A DNA stretch of 12,010 bases, taken from NCBI GenBank assembly GCA_934394545.1, contig CAKRRG010000078.1:1-12010 (forward strand), in the 5' to 3' direction. Within the stretch, counting starts at the first letter, position 1. Each line of letters begins with the position of its first letter. This DNA is from an uncultured Blautia sp. (GTDB taxonomy: Bacteria > Bacillota > Clostridia > Lachnospirales > Lachnospiraceae). Below are positions 7,029 through 12,010 of this stretch, in pieces. The notes beneath the pieces were generated by a model. The model saw only the letters and a list, made by a program, of their open reading frames with translations, ran no database searches and had not been told where the DNA came from. Made by a program: the position numbers and the translations under genes.

Positions 7029-7919
7029 GTGCTGGAAGTTAAGAATCTTTGTATTTCCTATGGAAAAAAAGCAACTGTAAAAAATGTCTCATTTGCTGTG
7101 CGTACCGGTCAGATCGTGGGGCTTGTAGGTGAAAGCGGAAGTGGAAAAAGTACAGTTGTACGGAGCATTTTGGGTATTCTGCCTTCAAATGGAAAGGTCA
7201 CTTCCGGAGATGTTACTTTCCAGGGTGAACGTTTGATAGGATTAGGCTCCAAAGATTGGAGAAAAATACGTGGGAGAAAAATTTCTATGATTTTCCAGCA
7301 CCCAGGAAATTCTCTGGATCCTGTCATGACTGTTGGAGCGCAATTCTGTGAGTGTATGAAAGTGATACAGGGAACAACAAAGGTTGCTGCACTGGAAAAA
7401 GCAGGAAAATTGTTGGAGGAACTTCACCTGTCAGATCCGCAGAGGGTGTTAAAAAGTTATCCTTTTGAATTGAGTGGCGGAATGTGTCAGAGGGTGGCAA
7501 TCGCTTTGGCTATGGCAAATAATCCGGACCTGTTGCTGGCAGATGAGCCTACCAGTGCATTGGATGTAACAGTTCAGGCGCAGACAATAGATGTGATGAT
7601 GGAACTGCGTGAAAAATATGGTGCAGCAATCCTTTTGGTTACACATAATATGGGTGTAATTGCACATATGGCAGATATGGTTGGAGTAATGTATCAAGGG
7701 GAACTGGTAGAATGGGGAACCAGAAAGGAGATTCTGGGAAACCCAATTCATCCATATACGAAAGCGTTGATTCGTGCGATTCCATCAATGAATGGGAAAC
7801 TGCCGGAGAGCATACCGGTAAGCCAGCGGATGCCATATACGGTGATATCAGAAACTCATTGGGCTGGAACAGGAGAAGAACAGAATGGAAAAAGAAATAC
7901 TTGCAGCTATAAATCTTAA
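7029..7919 (+). CDS. ABC transporter ATP-binding protein, NikD/DppD type
   Basis: A 296-residue ATPase that would power the importer from the cytoplasmic face as one half of a heterodimer. It shows Walker A GESGSGKST (residues 34-42), Q-loop Gln90 in MIFQHP, signature LSGGM (148-152), Walker B LLLADEPTSALD (168-179) and switch His206. Translation starts at GTG 7029, with GGAGGAG (7018-7024) just upstream, 14 bases after the binding-protein stop. The C-terminal tail after about residue 255 lacks the usual proline-rich, cysteine-containing oligopeptide/dipeptide extension. Its end overlaps the next gene by 35 bases in another frame, so part of that tail is constrained by the downstream start region. 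Confidence 0.9.
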   Translation: MLEVKNLCISYGKKATVKNVSFAVRTGQIVGLVGESGSGKSTVVRSILGILPSNGKVTSGDVTFQGERLIGLGSKDWRKIRGRKISMIFQHPGNSLDPVMTVGAQFCECMKVIQGTTKVAALEKAGKLLEELHLSDPQRVLKSYPFELSGGMCQRVAIALAMANNPDLLLADEPTSALDVTVQAQTIDVMMELREKYGAAILLVTHNMGVIAHMADMVGVMYQGELVEWGTRKEILGNPIHPYTKALIRAIPSMNGKLPESIPVSQRMPYTVISETHWAGTGEEQNGKRNTCSYKS

Positions 7920-8625
7920 GAAAGTGTTTCGTTCTGGAAAAGACGAATTTGAGGCTGTAAAAGATGTTAGTTTTTCTATACATCAGGGAGAATGTTTCGG
8001 CCTGATCGGGGAAAGTGGAAGCGGAAAGAGCACAGTCGCAAAGCTCATCAGTGGATTGGAAAATCCTACACAGGGTTCTGTTTCGTTCTATGGAAAGAAT
8101 ATGCAGATGGTATTTCAGGATCCTATAATGTCCTTTAGTCCGCGAATGACGATTCTGGACAGCTTATGTGAAGGTGTGCGCTATAGGACAGGATTAACCA
8201 GACAGGAGCAGGAAAAACGCGCGTATGAGGTGCTAGATCAGGTTGGATTGAAAAAAGAATATGCGAGTAAATTCTGCTATGAATTATCAGGAGGCGAATG
8301 TCAGAGAGCTGCGATTGGCAGGGCCATTATGATTAAACCAGAGTTATTGATTTGTGATGAAGTAACGAGTGCATTGGATGTTTCCGTACAGGCGCAGATT
8401 ATCCGGCTTTTAAAAGTACTTGCAGATGAATTGAAAATGGCATATATGTTTATATCACATGATTTGGCGCTGGTTAGCGGTCTGTGTGACAATGTAGCTG
8501 TTATGTATCAAGGCGAAATTGTAGAAATAGGCACTGTGAGGAATGTTATTGACCATCCCCAGAAAGACTATACGAAACAGTTGTTGAATTCGGTGTTATC
8601 TGTAGACTGTGATTCAGATATTTGA
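7885..8625 (+). CDS. ABC transporter ATP-binding protein, NikE/DppF type
   Basis: A 246-residue second ATPase of the importer. Walker A GESGSGKST is at residues 42-50, Q-loop Gln78 in MVFQDP, signature LSGGE at 134-138, Walker B LLICDEVTSALD at 154-165 with catalytic Glu159, and switch His192. The D-loop region reads DEVTSALD, where most relatives have a Pro after DE. It is short for the DppF class (about 320) and close to NikE length (about 265), because the C-terminal oligopeptide/dipeptide extension is missing. ATG 7885 lies inside the end of the preceding gene, with AGGAG at 7871-7875. It is followed after 19 bases by the DJ-1/PfpI-like gene, within the same operon. Confidence 0.9.
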   Translation: MEKEILAAINLKKVFRSGKDEFEAVKDVSFSIHQGECFGLIGESGSGKSTVAKLISGLENPTQGSVSFYGKNMQMVFQDPIMSFSPRMTILDSLCEGVRYRTGLTRQEQEKRAYEVLDQVGLKKEYASKFCYELSGGECQRAAIGRAIMIKPELLICDEVTSALDVSVQAQIIRLLKVLADELKMAYMFISHDLALVSGLCDNVAVMYQGEIVEIGTVRNVIDHPQKDYTKQLLNSVLSVDCDSDI

Positions 8626-8644
8626 TTTTGAGAAGAGGAAAAAG

Positions 8645-9232
8645 ATGAAAGTGAATCTCTTTTTATTTGATGATTTTGATATGCTGGATGCATTTGCACC
8701 AGCAGAAGTATTTGGAAAGCTTCCGGAATATTTCCATCTTGAATATTATTCTCTGAAGGGAGACCTGGTTTCCAGTATAAGTGGAATTAAAGTATGGACA
8801 GATTTTGCTGATGAGCAGCTTTCAGGAGATGTTCTGATTATTCCAGGAGGCAAAGGTGCACGTAGAATAATCAGAGATGATAGTAAAATGTGTACTTTGT
8901 TAAAAAAAATAATTGAACATCATACATTCTGTGTAATGATAGAAAGCGGTATTTCTCTTATCTCTCAAACTGGCATATTATACCGAAGGCGAATTTGCGA
9001 TTATGCAATGGATAAGAACTGGAATCGTATGTTTACAGCTGGTATATATAAATCTGAACATACGAAATGGGCAGCTGATGGAAAATATTATTCCGCAGTA
9101 AGCCCTGTAGCAGCAATAGATATGTGCTTAAATATTCTGGCGGATTTAACTGACCTGGATATTGCGCTTGGGACAGCAAAAGAGATTGGGTATGTCTGGA
9201 ATCCTGATGAGGAGGAAGGCATTGACAGGTAA
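8645..9232 (+). CDS. DJ-1/PfpI superfamily protein with a non-canonical catalytic site
   Basis: A 195-residue protein of the DJ-1/PfpI (class I glutamine amidotransferase-like) fold. The first strand and loop FLFDDFDMLDAFAPAEVFG carries the conserved acidic residue (Glu21), and VLIIPGGKGARRI (residues 63-75) is the family's second conserved block. At the nucleophile elbow, where AraC-like and InhA-like relatives read VCTGS, this protein reads IESGI, so Glu100 takes the place of the catalytic Cys. A Cys lies four residues earlier (C96). A peptidase, chaperone or hydratase activity therefore cannot be assumed. I chose ATG 8645, preceded by AGAGGAAAAAG. A longer in-frame start at 8609 would lie within the upstream ATPase gene. 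Its 3' end overlaps the CsoR-family gene by 11 bases, so the two are probably translationally coupled. Confidence 0.78.
   Translation: MKVNLFLFDDFDMLDAFAPAEVFGKLPEYFHLEYYSLKGDLVSSISGIKVWTDFADEQLSGDVLIIPGGKGARRIIRDDSKMCTLLKKIIEHHTFCVMIESGISLISQTGILYRRRICDYAMDKNWNRMFTAGIYKSEHTKWAADGKYYSAVSPVAAIDMCLNILADLTDLDIALGTAKEIGYVWNPDEEEGIDR
9210..9215 (+). promoter_or_regulatory. Ribosome binding site AGGAGG that decides a TTG start
   Basis: A perfect AGGAGG sits six bases before TTG 9222, inside the DJ-1/PfpI gene. Using that TTG gives a 92-residue CsoR-family protein of normal length. The upstream in-frame ATG at 9162 would add 20 residues read from the overlapping gene, with no such site in front. 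Confidence 0.7.
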
Positions 9233-9500
9233 AACGGAGAATTATACTGAGTACGGAAAAGATATAACAAACCGGTTGTCGCGTTCAGTAGGACATTTAA
9301 AATCTGTAAAAAGAATGGTTGAAAATGAACGTGACTGCAGTGAAGTTCTGGTTCAGCTGGCAGCTGTTAAATCTGAAGTGAATAATACTGGTAGAATAAT
9401 TCTGAAAAGATATCTGGAAGAATGCCTTGATACAGCAGTGACAACAGGTGATTTAGAAAGAATAAAGGAAATAAATGTATTGATGGATCGTTTTTTGTGA
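9222..9500 (+). CDS. CsoR/FrmR/RcnR-family transcriptional repressor, Cys-Tyr-Cys variant
   Basis: A 92-residue all-helical DNA-binding repressor of the CsoR/RcnR/CstR family. These act as tetramers and release DNA on binding Cu(I), Ni/Co, formaldehyde or sulfane sulfur. The family core is clear: ITNRLSRSVGHLKSVKRMVENE then RDCSEVLVQLAAVKSEVNNTGRIIL. With start TTG 9222, the ligand positions of M. tuberculosis CsoR (Cys36, His61, Cys65) fall at Cys39, Tyr64 and Cys68. Both cysteines are kept, 29 apart, but the His is lost. RcnR-type Ni/Co ligands (His in place of the last Cys) are also absent, and there is no His-rich N-terminus. The two-Cys, no-His pattern resembles CstR-type persulfide sensors, so a thiol-reactive signal is possible; this is inference. 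As the last gene of the ABC operon it may repress that operon. Confidence 0.85.
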   Translation: MTGKTENYTEYGKDITNRLSRSVGHLKSVKRMVENERDCSEVLVQLAAVKSEVNNTGRIILKRYLEECLDTAVTTGDLERIKEINVLMDRFL

Positions 9501-9525
9501 TTATAGATTGAGCCATTTGTTAAGA

Positions 9526-9573
9526 AAAAGAAAGGATTCGCATGTTCAGCAGAATTTGCGAATCTTTTCTTTT
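9526..9573 (+). terminator. Intrinsic terminator of the ABC-repressor operon
   Basis: The arms 9526-9542 and 9557-9573 form a 17-bp stem with a single G-U pair (core GATTCGCA / TGCGAATC) and a 14-base loop. The 3' arm ends in TTTTCTTTT, which supplies a U-rich tract. It lies 25 bases after the repressor stop. Confidence 0.85.
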
Positions 9574-9601
9574 GGGCAAGAGAGTATAGCAAAGGAAGTT
9601 T

Positions 9602-9611
9602 TTACATGTAA
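9602..9611. promoter_or_regulatory. 10-bp palindrome TTACATGTAA upstream of the MATE gene
   Basis: A perfect palindrome lies 57 bases before the MATE start in an AT-rich leader. It could be an operator half for a MarR- or PadR-like regulator, but no promoter boxes could be placed securely around it. It may be chance. Confidence 0.25.
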
Positions 9612-9668
9612 CATATTTCGAAGAAGTGACTTGGAAATAGTATGAAAATTTTAAACGAGGGAGAATAA

Positions 9669-11012
9669 ATGAAACAAAAAGTGGATTTAACACAAGGAAA
9701 TATTTTGAAGGGTTTTGTATTTTTTTCAATTCCTCTTTTTCTGGGAAGTTTATTTCAACTTCTATATGGAACAGTAGACATGTTATTTGTAGGTAATTTT
9801 CTTGGGAAAAATAACGCCGCCGCAGTAGGGGCCAGCAGTATTCTGGCGACTTGCCTGGTAGGTTTGCTGACAGGAATTTCTGTTGGCGCAGGGGTGGTAC
9901 TTGCTCAGATTTGGGGAGCAAAGAAAATGAATGAGGCAGATGTATGTATAGAAAATTCTTTGTTCCTCGGAGGTGCAGGGGGAATATTACTGACTGTAAT
10001 AGGAATTGTATTTGCAGAGTCGGCACTGCAGCTTCTTCATACGCCTGAAAGTATTATGACAAATGCGCTTATATATATTCGCATTTATCTTTTATCAATA
10101 ACTGGCATGATTATTTATAATATGGCGGCAGGGCTTTTAAGGGCAATGGGAGATTCCAGAACACCATTTGTGGTATTAGCATCAGGCGGTATTTTGAATG
10201 TTGCAATGGATGCACTTTTTATTGTAATTTTGAAATGGGGAGTGTCAGGAGCTGCATTGGCAACAACAATTTCTCAATATTTTACGGCTGTGGTTTTAAT
10301 GGCATATCTGATTTATAAAAAACAGTTGTGGAAAAAGAAATGGATGATCAATAGTTCAATGTTTAAGCGGATTTTGAATGTGGGAATTCCTGTGGGGCTG
10401 CAGTCATTGCTGTTGACACTATCTAATCTTTTTGTCCAGTATTATATTAATGAGCTTGGCGAAAATGCGGTGGCAGCATTTACCGTGTATTTCAAGGTAG
10501 AAAATTTGATCTATCTCCCAATAATGGCCTTTGGTCAGGCAATGCTTATTTTTACTGGTCAGAATATAGGAGCCGGAAATATCAGAAGAATACAAAAAGG
10601 GGTAGTTGTATGCAACATTTTTTCGGTAGCTGTGATAGCCTGTATTTCGGCTGTAGTGTTAAAGTTTGGTATACAGATATTGGGATGGTTTTGCAAAGAA
10701 GAAGTGGTTATTGCAGAAGGGATAAAAGTAATAGAGATTAGTTTTCCTTTTTATTTTATATATGCAATATTGGAAGTAACAGGAGGGGTTGTGCGCGGAT
10801 ACAAAAAGACTATGCAATCTATGTTTATTGTGATTGTGAATCTATGTGTGATCCGCGTGCTGCTTTTGAATATTCTCACATCCAGATATCATACGATTCA
10901 ATCTGTAGCTGTAGTTTATCCTATTACTTGGGTATTGGCTGCATTATCGTTTATTGGTTACTGTTATTGTATCCAATATAAAAATAGAAAGTATGCGAAA
11001 GAAATCATATGA
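9669..11012 (+). CDS. MATE-family multidrug efflux transporter
   Basis: A 447-residue membrane protein of the MATE (NorM/DinF) family, which exports drugs or organic cations in exchange for Na+ or H+. The sequence opens with the family-typical GNILKGFVFFSIPLFLGSLFQ, then LYGTVDMLFVGNFLG and AVGASSILATCL. The conserved GLLRAMGDSRTPF is near residue 157, and its second-half counterpart, VTGGVVRGYKKTMQ, is near residue 373. About twelve hydrophobic segments are present and the length is normal. ATG 9669 has AGGGAG (9658-9663) five bases upstream. It follows the operon terminator, so it is probably a separate transcription unit. The substrate cannot be told from sequence. Confidence 0.92.
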   Translation: MKQKVDLTQGNILKGFVFFSIPLFLGSLFQLLYGTVDMLFVGNFLGKNNAAAVGASSILATCLVGLLTGISVGAGVVLAQIWGAKKMNEADVCIENSLFLGGAGGILLTVIGIVFAESALQLLHTPESIMTNALIYIRIYLLSITGMIIYNMAAGLLRAMGDSRTPFVVLASGGILNVAMDALFIVILKWGVSGAALATTISQYFTAVVLMAYLIYKKQLWKKKWMINSSMFKRILNVGIPVGLQSLLLTLSNLFVQYYINELGENAVAAFTVYFKVENLIYLPIMAFGQAMLIFTGQNIGAGNIRRIQKGVVVCNIFSVAVIACISAVVLKFGIQILGWFCKEEVVIAEGIKVIEISFPFYFIYAILEVTGGVVRGYKKTMQSMFIVIVNLCVIRVLLLNILTSRYHTIQSVAVVYPITWVLAALSFIGYCYCIQYKNRKYAKEII

Positions 11013-11055
11013 TATCTGAGCTTAAAGCGTTATTGCAGCGTGTATTATAGTGGTA

Positions 11056-11799
11056 TTAAATGCCAAACCAGACACTTCGAATAATTGTCAATATGGCAAT
11101 ATGTACCGGATAAAACGCATAGAAGAAATATTTTGCCCATTTTCCCTTTATGAAGCCTCGTTTGCCATTGTACATGTTCAAAGATATGAATGCAAAGCAT
11201 GCCTTCCATTCGTAGATCAGCCAACAGCTTCCAATCAGTGCCTGAGCTGGCTTATACTGGTGCAGCCAGAACATGATCAGCAAGAAAACATAGCCCTTGT
11301 AGCCGTAATCTGCCTTCAGGAAATTGGAGATCAGCAGAAGCGTCAGCATGCTTATAAGCTGCATGGATGGATTTTCCCTGAAGCGGTCGATGAGGCAGAA
11401 TGCCAGATAACCAAGGAATAGTGTGAAAAATACATTCTGCTTGTCTGCAAACAGCAATGTCCCGTTCTGTGCAAAATTCCAGGGAATCTCGGAAATGCAG
11501 GCAAATATCAGAAGATTCCTTCCATATTTGAAACGGTTATGTGTGTGAAGAAACCCTTCCACCAGTAAGAAACAGAAAATGGGAAAAGCAGCGCGGCCAA
11601 TATCACGCATGATCCGGTACCAGGAATAATTCGTGCTGTTTATCTGAAAGAGTACGCGGCTGGCCGGAGTGTAATAACGCAAAAGAAAAGAAGCTGTGTG
11701 GTCAATAAGCATGATGGTCATGGCCAACACCTTCAGGGAGCTTCCGCTTAAAATACGGAATCTTTCAGGTATAAAAGATGTTGATGTAGATAATGTCAT
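11056..11799 (-). CDS. TraX-family integral membrane protein
   Basis: A 247-residue polytopic membrane protein of the TraX family. The name comes from the F-plasmid pilin N-acetylation protein, but chromosomal copies are common in Bacillota and their role is not known. The family's first block, LKVLAMTIMLIDHTASFLL, starts near residue 22, and the second, MRDIGRAAFPIFCFLLVEGF, near residue 64. Further hydrophobic segments follow, ending in KYFFYAFYPVHIAILTII, the typical C-terminal helix with its conserved His. I chose ATG at 11799 because a perfect AGGAGG (11804-11809 on this strand) lies four bases before it. The upstream in-frame ATG at 11829 has no such site. The gene converges on the MATE gene with only 43 bases between and no clear terminator there. 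No conjugation gene is nearby. Confidence 0.85.
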   Translation of the reverse strand: MTLSTSTSFIPERFRILSGSSLKVLAMTIMLIDHTASFLLRYYTPASRVLFQINSTNYSWYRIMRDIGRAAFPIFCFLLVEGFLHTHNRFKYGRNLLIFACISEIPWNFAQNGTLLFADKQNVFFTLFLGYLAFCLIDRFRENPSMQLISMLTLLLISNFLKADYGYKGYVFLLIMFWLHQYKPAQALIGSCWLIYEWKACFAFISLNMYNGKRGFIKGKWAKYFFYAFYPVHIAILTIIRSVWFGI

Positions 11800-11803
11800 A
11801 AGT

Positions 11804-11809
11804 CCTCCT
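11804..11809 (-). promoter_or_regulatory. Ribosome binding site AGGAGG that sets the TraX start
   Basis: On the minus strand AGGAGG is followed by ACTT and then ATG (11799-11797), selecting the 247-residue form over a 257-residue one. Confidence 0.8.
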
Positions 11810-11835
11810 AAATGAATCGCATAGTTCACTTTTTT

Positions 11836-11864
11836 AGTTTAGCATGAAACTATCATTTCTACAA
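11836..11864 (-). promoter_or_regulatory. Putative sigma-A promoter for the TraX-family gene
   Basis: On the minus strand a weak -35 TTGTAG (11864-11859) is followed, after exactly 17 bases, by -10 TAAACT (11841-11836). The -10 is preceded by an extended TGC. It lies about 36 bases before the TraX start codon. The -10 matches consensus at four of six bases and the -35 at three. Confidence 0.45.
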
Positions 11865-11957
11865 TAGAAGTCCTATAAATGGTACCGACAACTTTTTCGT
11901 ATTTTTTGCAAAATATGACTAGACGAAACGGGGATTTTGTGAGAAAATAACACTAGG

Positions 11958-11975
11958 TTGTTAGGTCTTTAACAA
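11958..11975. promoter_or_regulatory. Rex-type redox repressor operator
   Basis: TTGTTAGGTCTTTAACAA is an inverted repeat of TTGTTA and TAACAA around six bases. It matches the clostridial Rex consensus TTGTTAANNNNTTAACAA with one mismatch, at position 7. Rex senses the NADH/NAD+ ratio and represses fermentation and NADH-oxidising genes. The arms extend by one further base pair (G11957-C11976). The site lies 35 bases before the window end, just ahead of a ribosome binding site, so it probably controls the gene starting beyond the edge. A degenerate second copy, TTGTGA-N5-TAACAC, may be at 11937-11953. Confidence 0.65.
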
Positions 11976-11995
11976 CGATTAAGTAATCAACACTG

Positions 11996-12002
11996 AAAGG
12001 AG
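11996..12002 (+). promoter_or_regulatory. Ribosome binding site AAAGGAG for a gene starting just past the window
   Basis: AAAGGAG is followed by eight bases to the window end, which is good spacing for a start codon at the next base. A small inverted repeat GATTA-AG-TAATC (11977-11988) lies just before it. The gene itself is not visible. Confidence 0.6.
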
Positions 12003-12010
12003 TCTTAAAA

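Noticed and set aside
3603..11012. The ABC operon and MATE gene as a horizontally acquired island of lower GC
   Set aside because: A sampled line of this stretch is only slightly more AT-rich than one from topB (about 38% versus 43% GC by hand count). There is no integrase, tRNA or flanking repeat. Windowed GC and codon usage over the genome would be needed.
11050..11421. 123-residue plus-strand ORF opposite the TraX gene
   Set aside because: It is antisense to a well-supported membrane protein gene, lacks a ribosome binding site and its translation shows no domain.

Overview
The window looks like chromosome from an anaerobic, low-to-moderate GC Bacillota, most likely Lachnospiraceae (Blautia/Dorea/Ruminococcus-like). 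The evidence is strong AGGAGG-type ribosome binding sites, the style of the TopB, FNT, CsoR and TraX-family proteins, and a Rex-type redox operator at the right edge. This assignment comes from protein recognition, not a search. No RNA gene, transposase or CRISPR array was seen. No gene-free stretch exceeds 300 bases.

Layout. Positions 1-2533 hold the 3' end of a formate/nitrite (FNT) channel gene and, one base after its stop, a full-length type IA topoisomerase (topB-like). Next comes a 148-nt element whose two 74-nt arms face each other with no gap (2544-2691). It has the look of a dispersed palindromic repeat or a structured RNA. Positions 2762-3430 encode a stand-alone left-handed beta-helix protein resembling the acetyltransferase half of GlmU, closed by a long near-perfect hairpin terminator (3494-3550).

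Positions 3603-9500 form one tightly packed seven-gene operon. It encodes permease B, permease C, a family 5 solute-binding protein, ATPase D, ATPase E, a DJ-1/PfpI-like protein and a small CsoR-family repressor. Together these make a complete nickel/peptide-type ABC importer with its own accessory protein and probable sensor. The repressor gene appears to start at a TTG codon inside the end of the DJ-1/PfpI gene, behind a perfect AGGAGG. The repressor keeps both cysteines of the CsoR ligand set but has Tyr where the His ligand should be. The DJ-1-like protein has Glu where the catalytic Cys is expected. The substrate cannot be fixed from sequence: nickel or another metal chelate, a peptide, or a thiol-related compound are all possible. 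An intrinsic terminator (9526-9573) ends the operon.

Positions 9669-11012 encode a MATE efflux protein. It converges on a minus-strand TraX-family membrane protein (11056-11799), which has a recognisable ribosome binding site and promoter. The last 50 bases hold a near-consensus clostridial Rex operator and a ribosome binding site for a rightward gene whose start codon would be the first base past the window. That gene is probably part of fermentative or NADH-linked metabolism.
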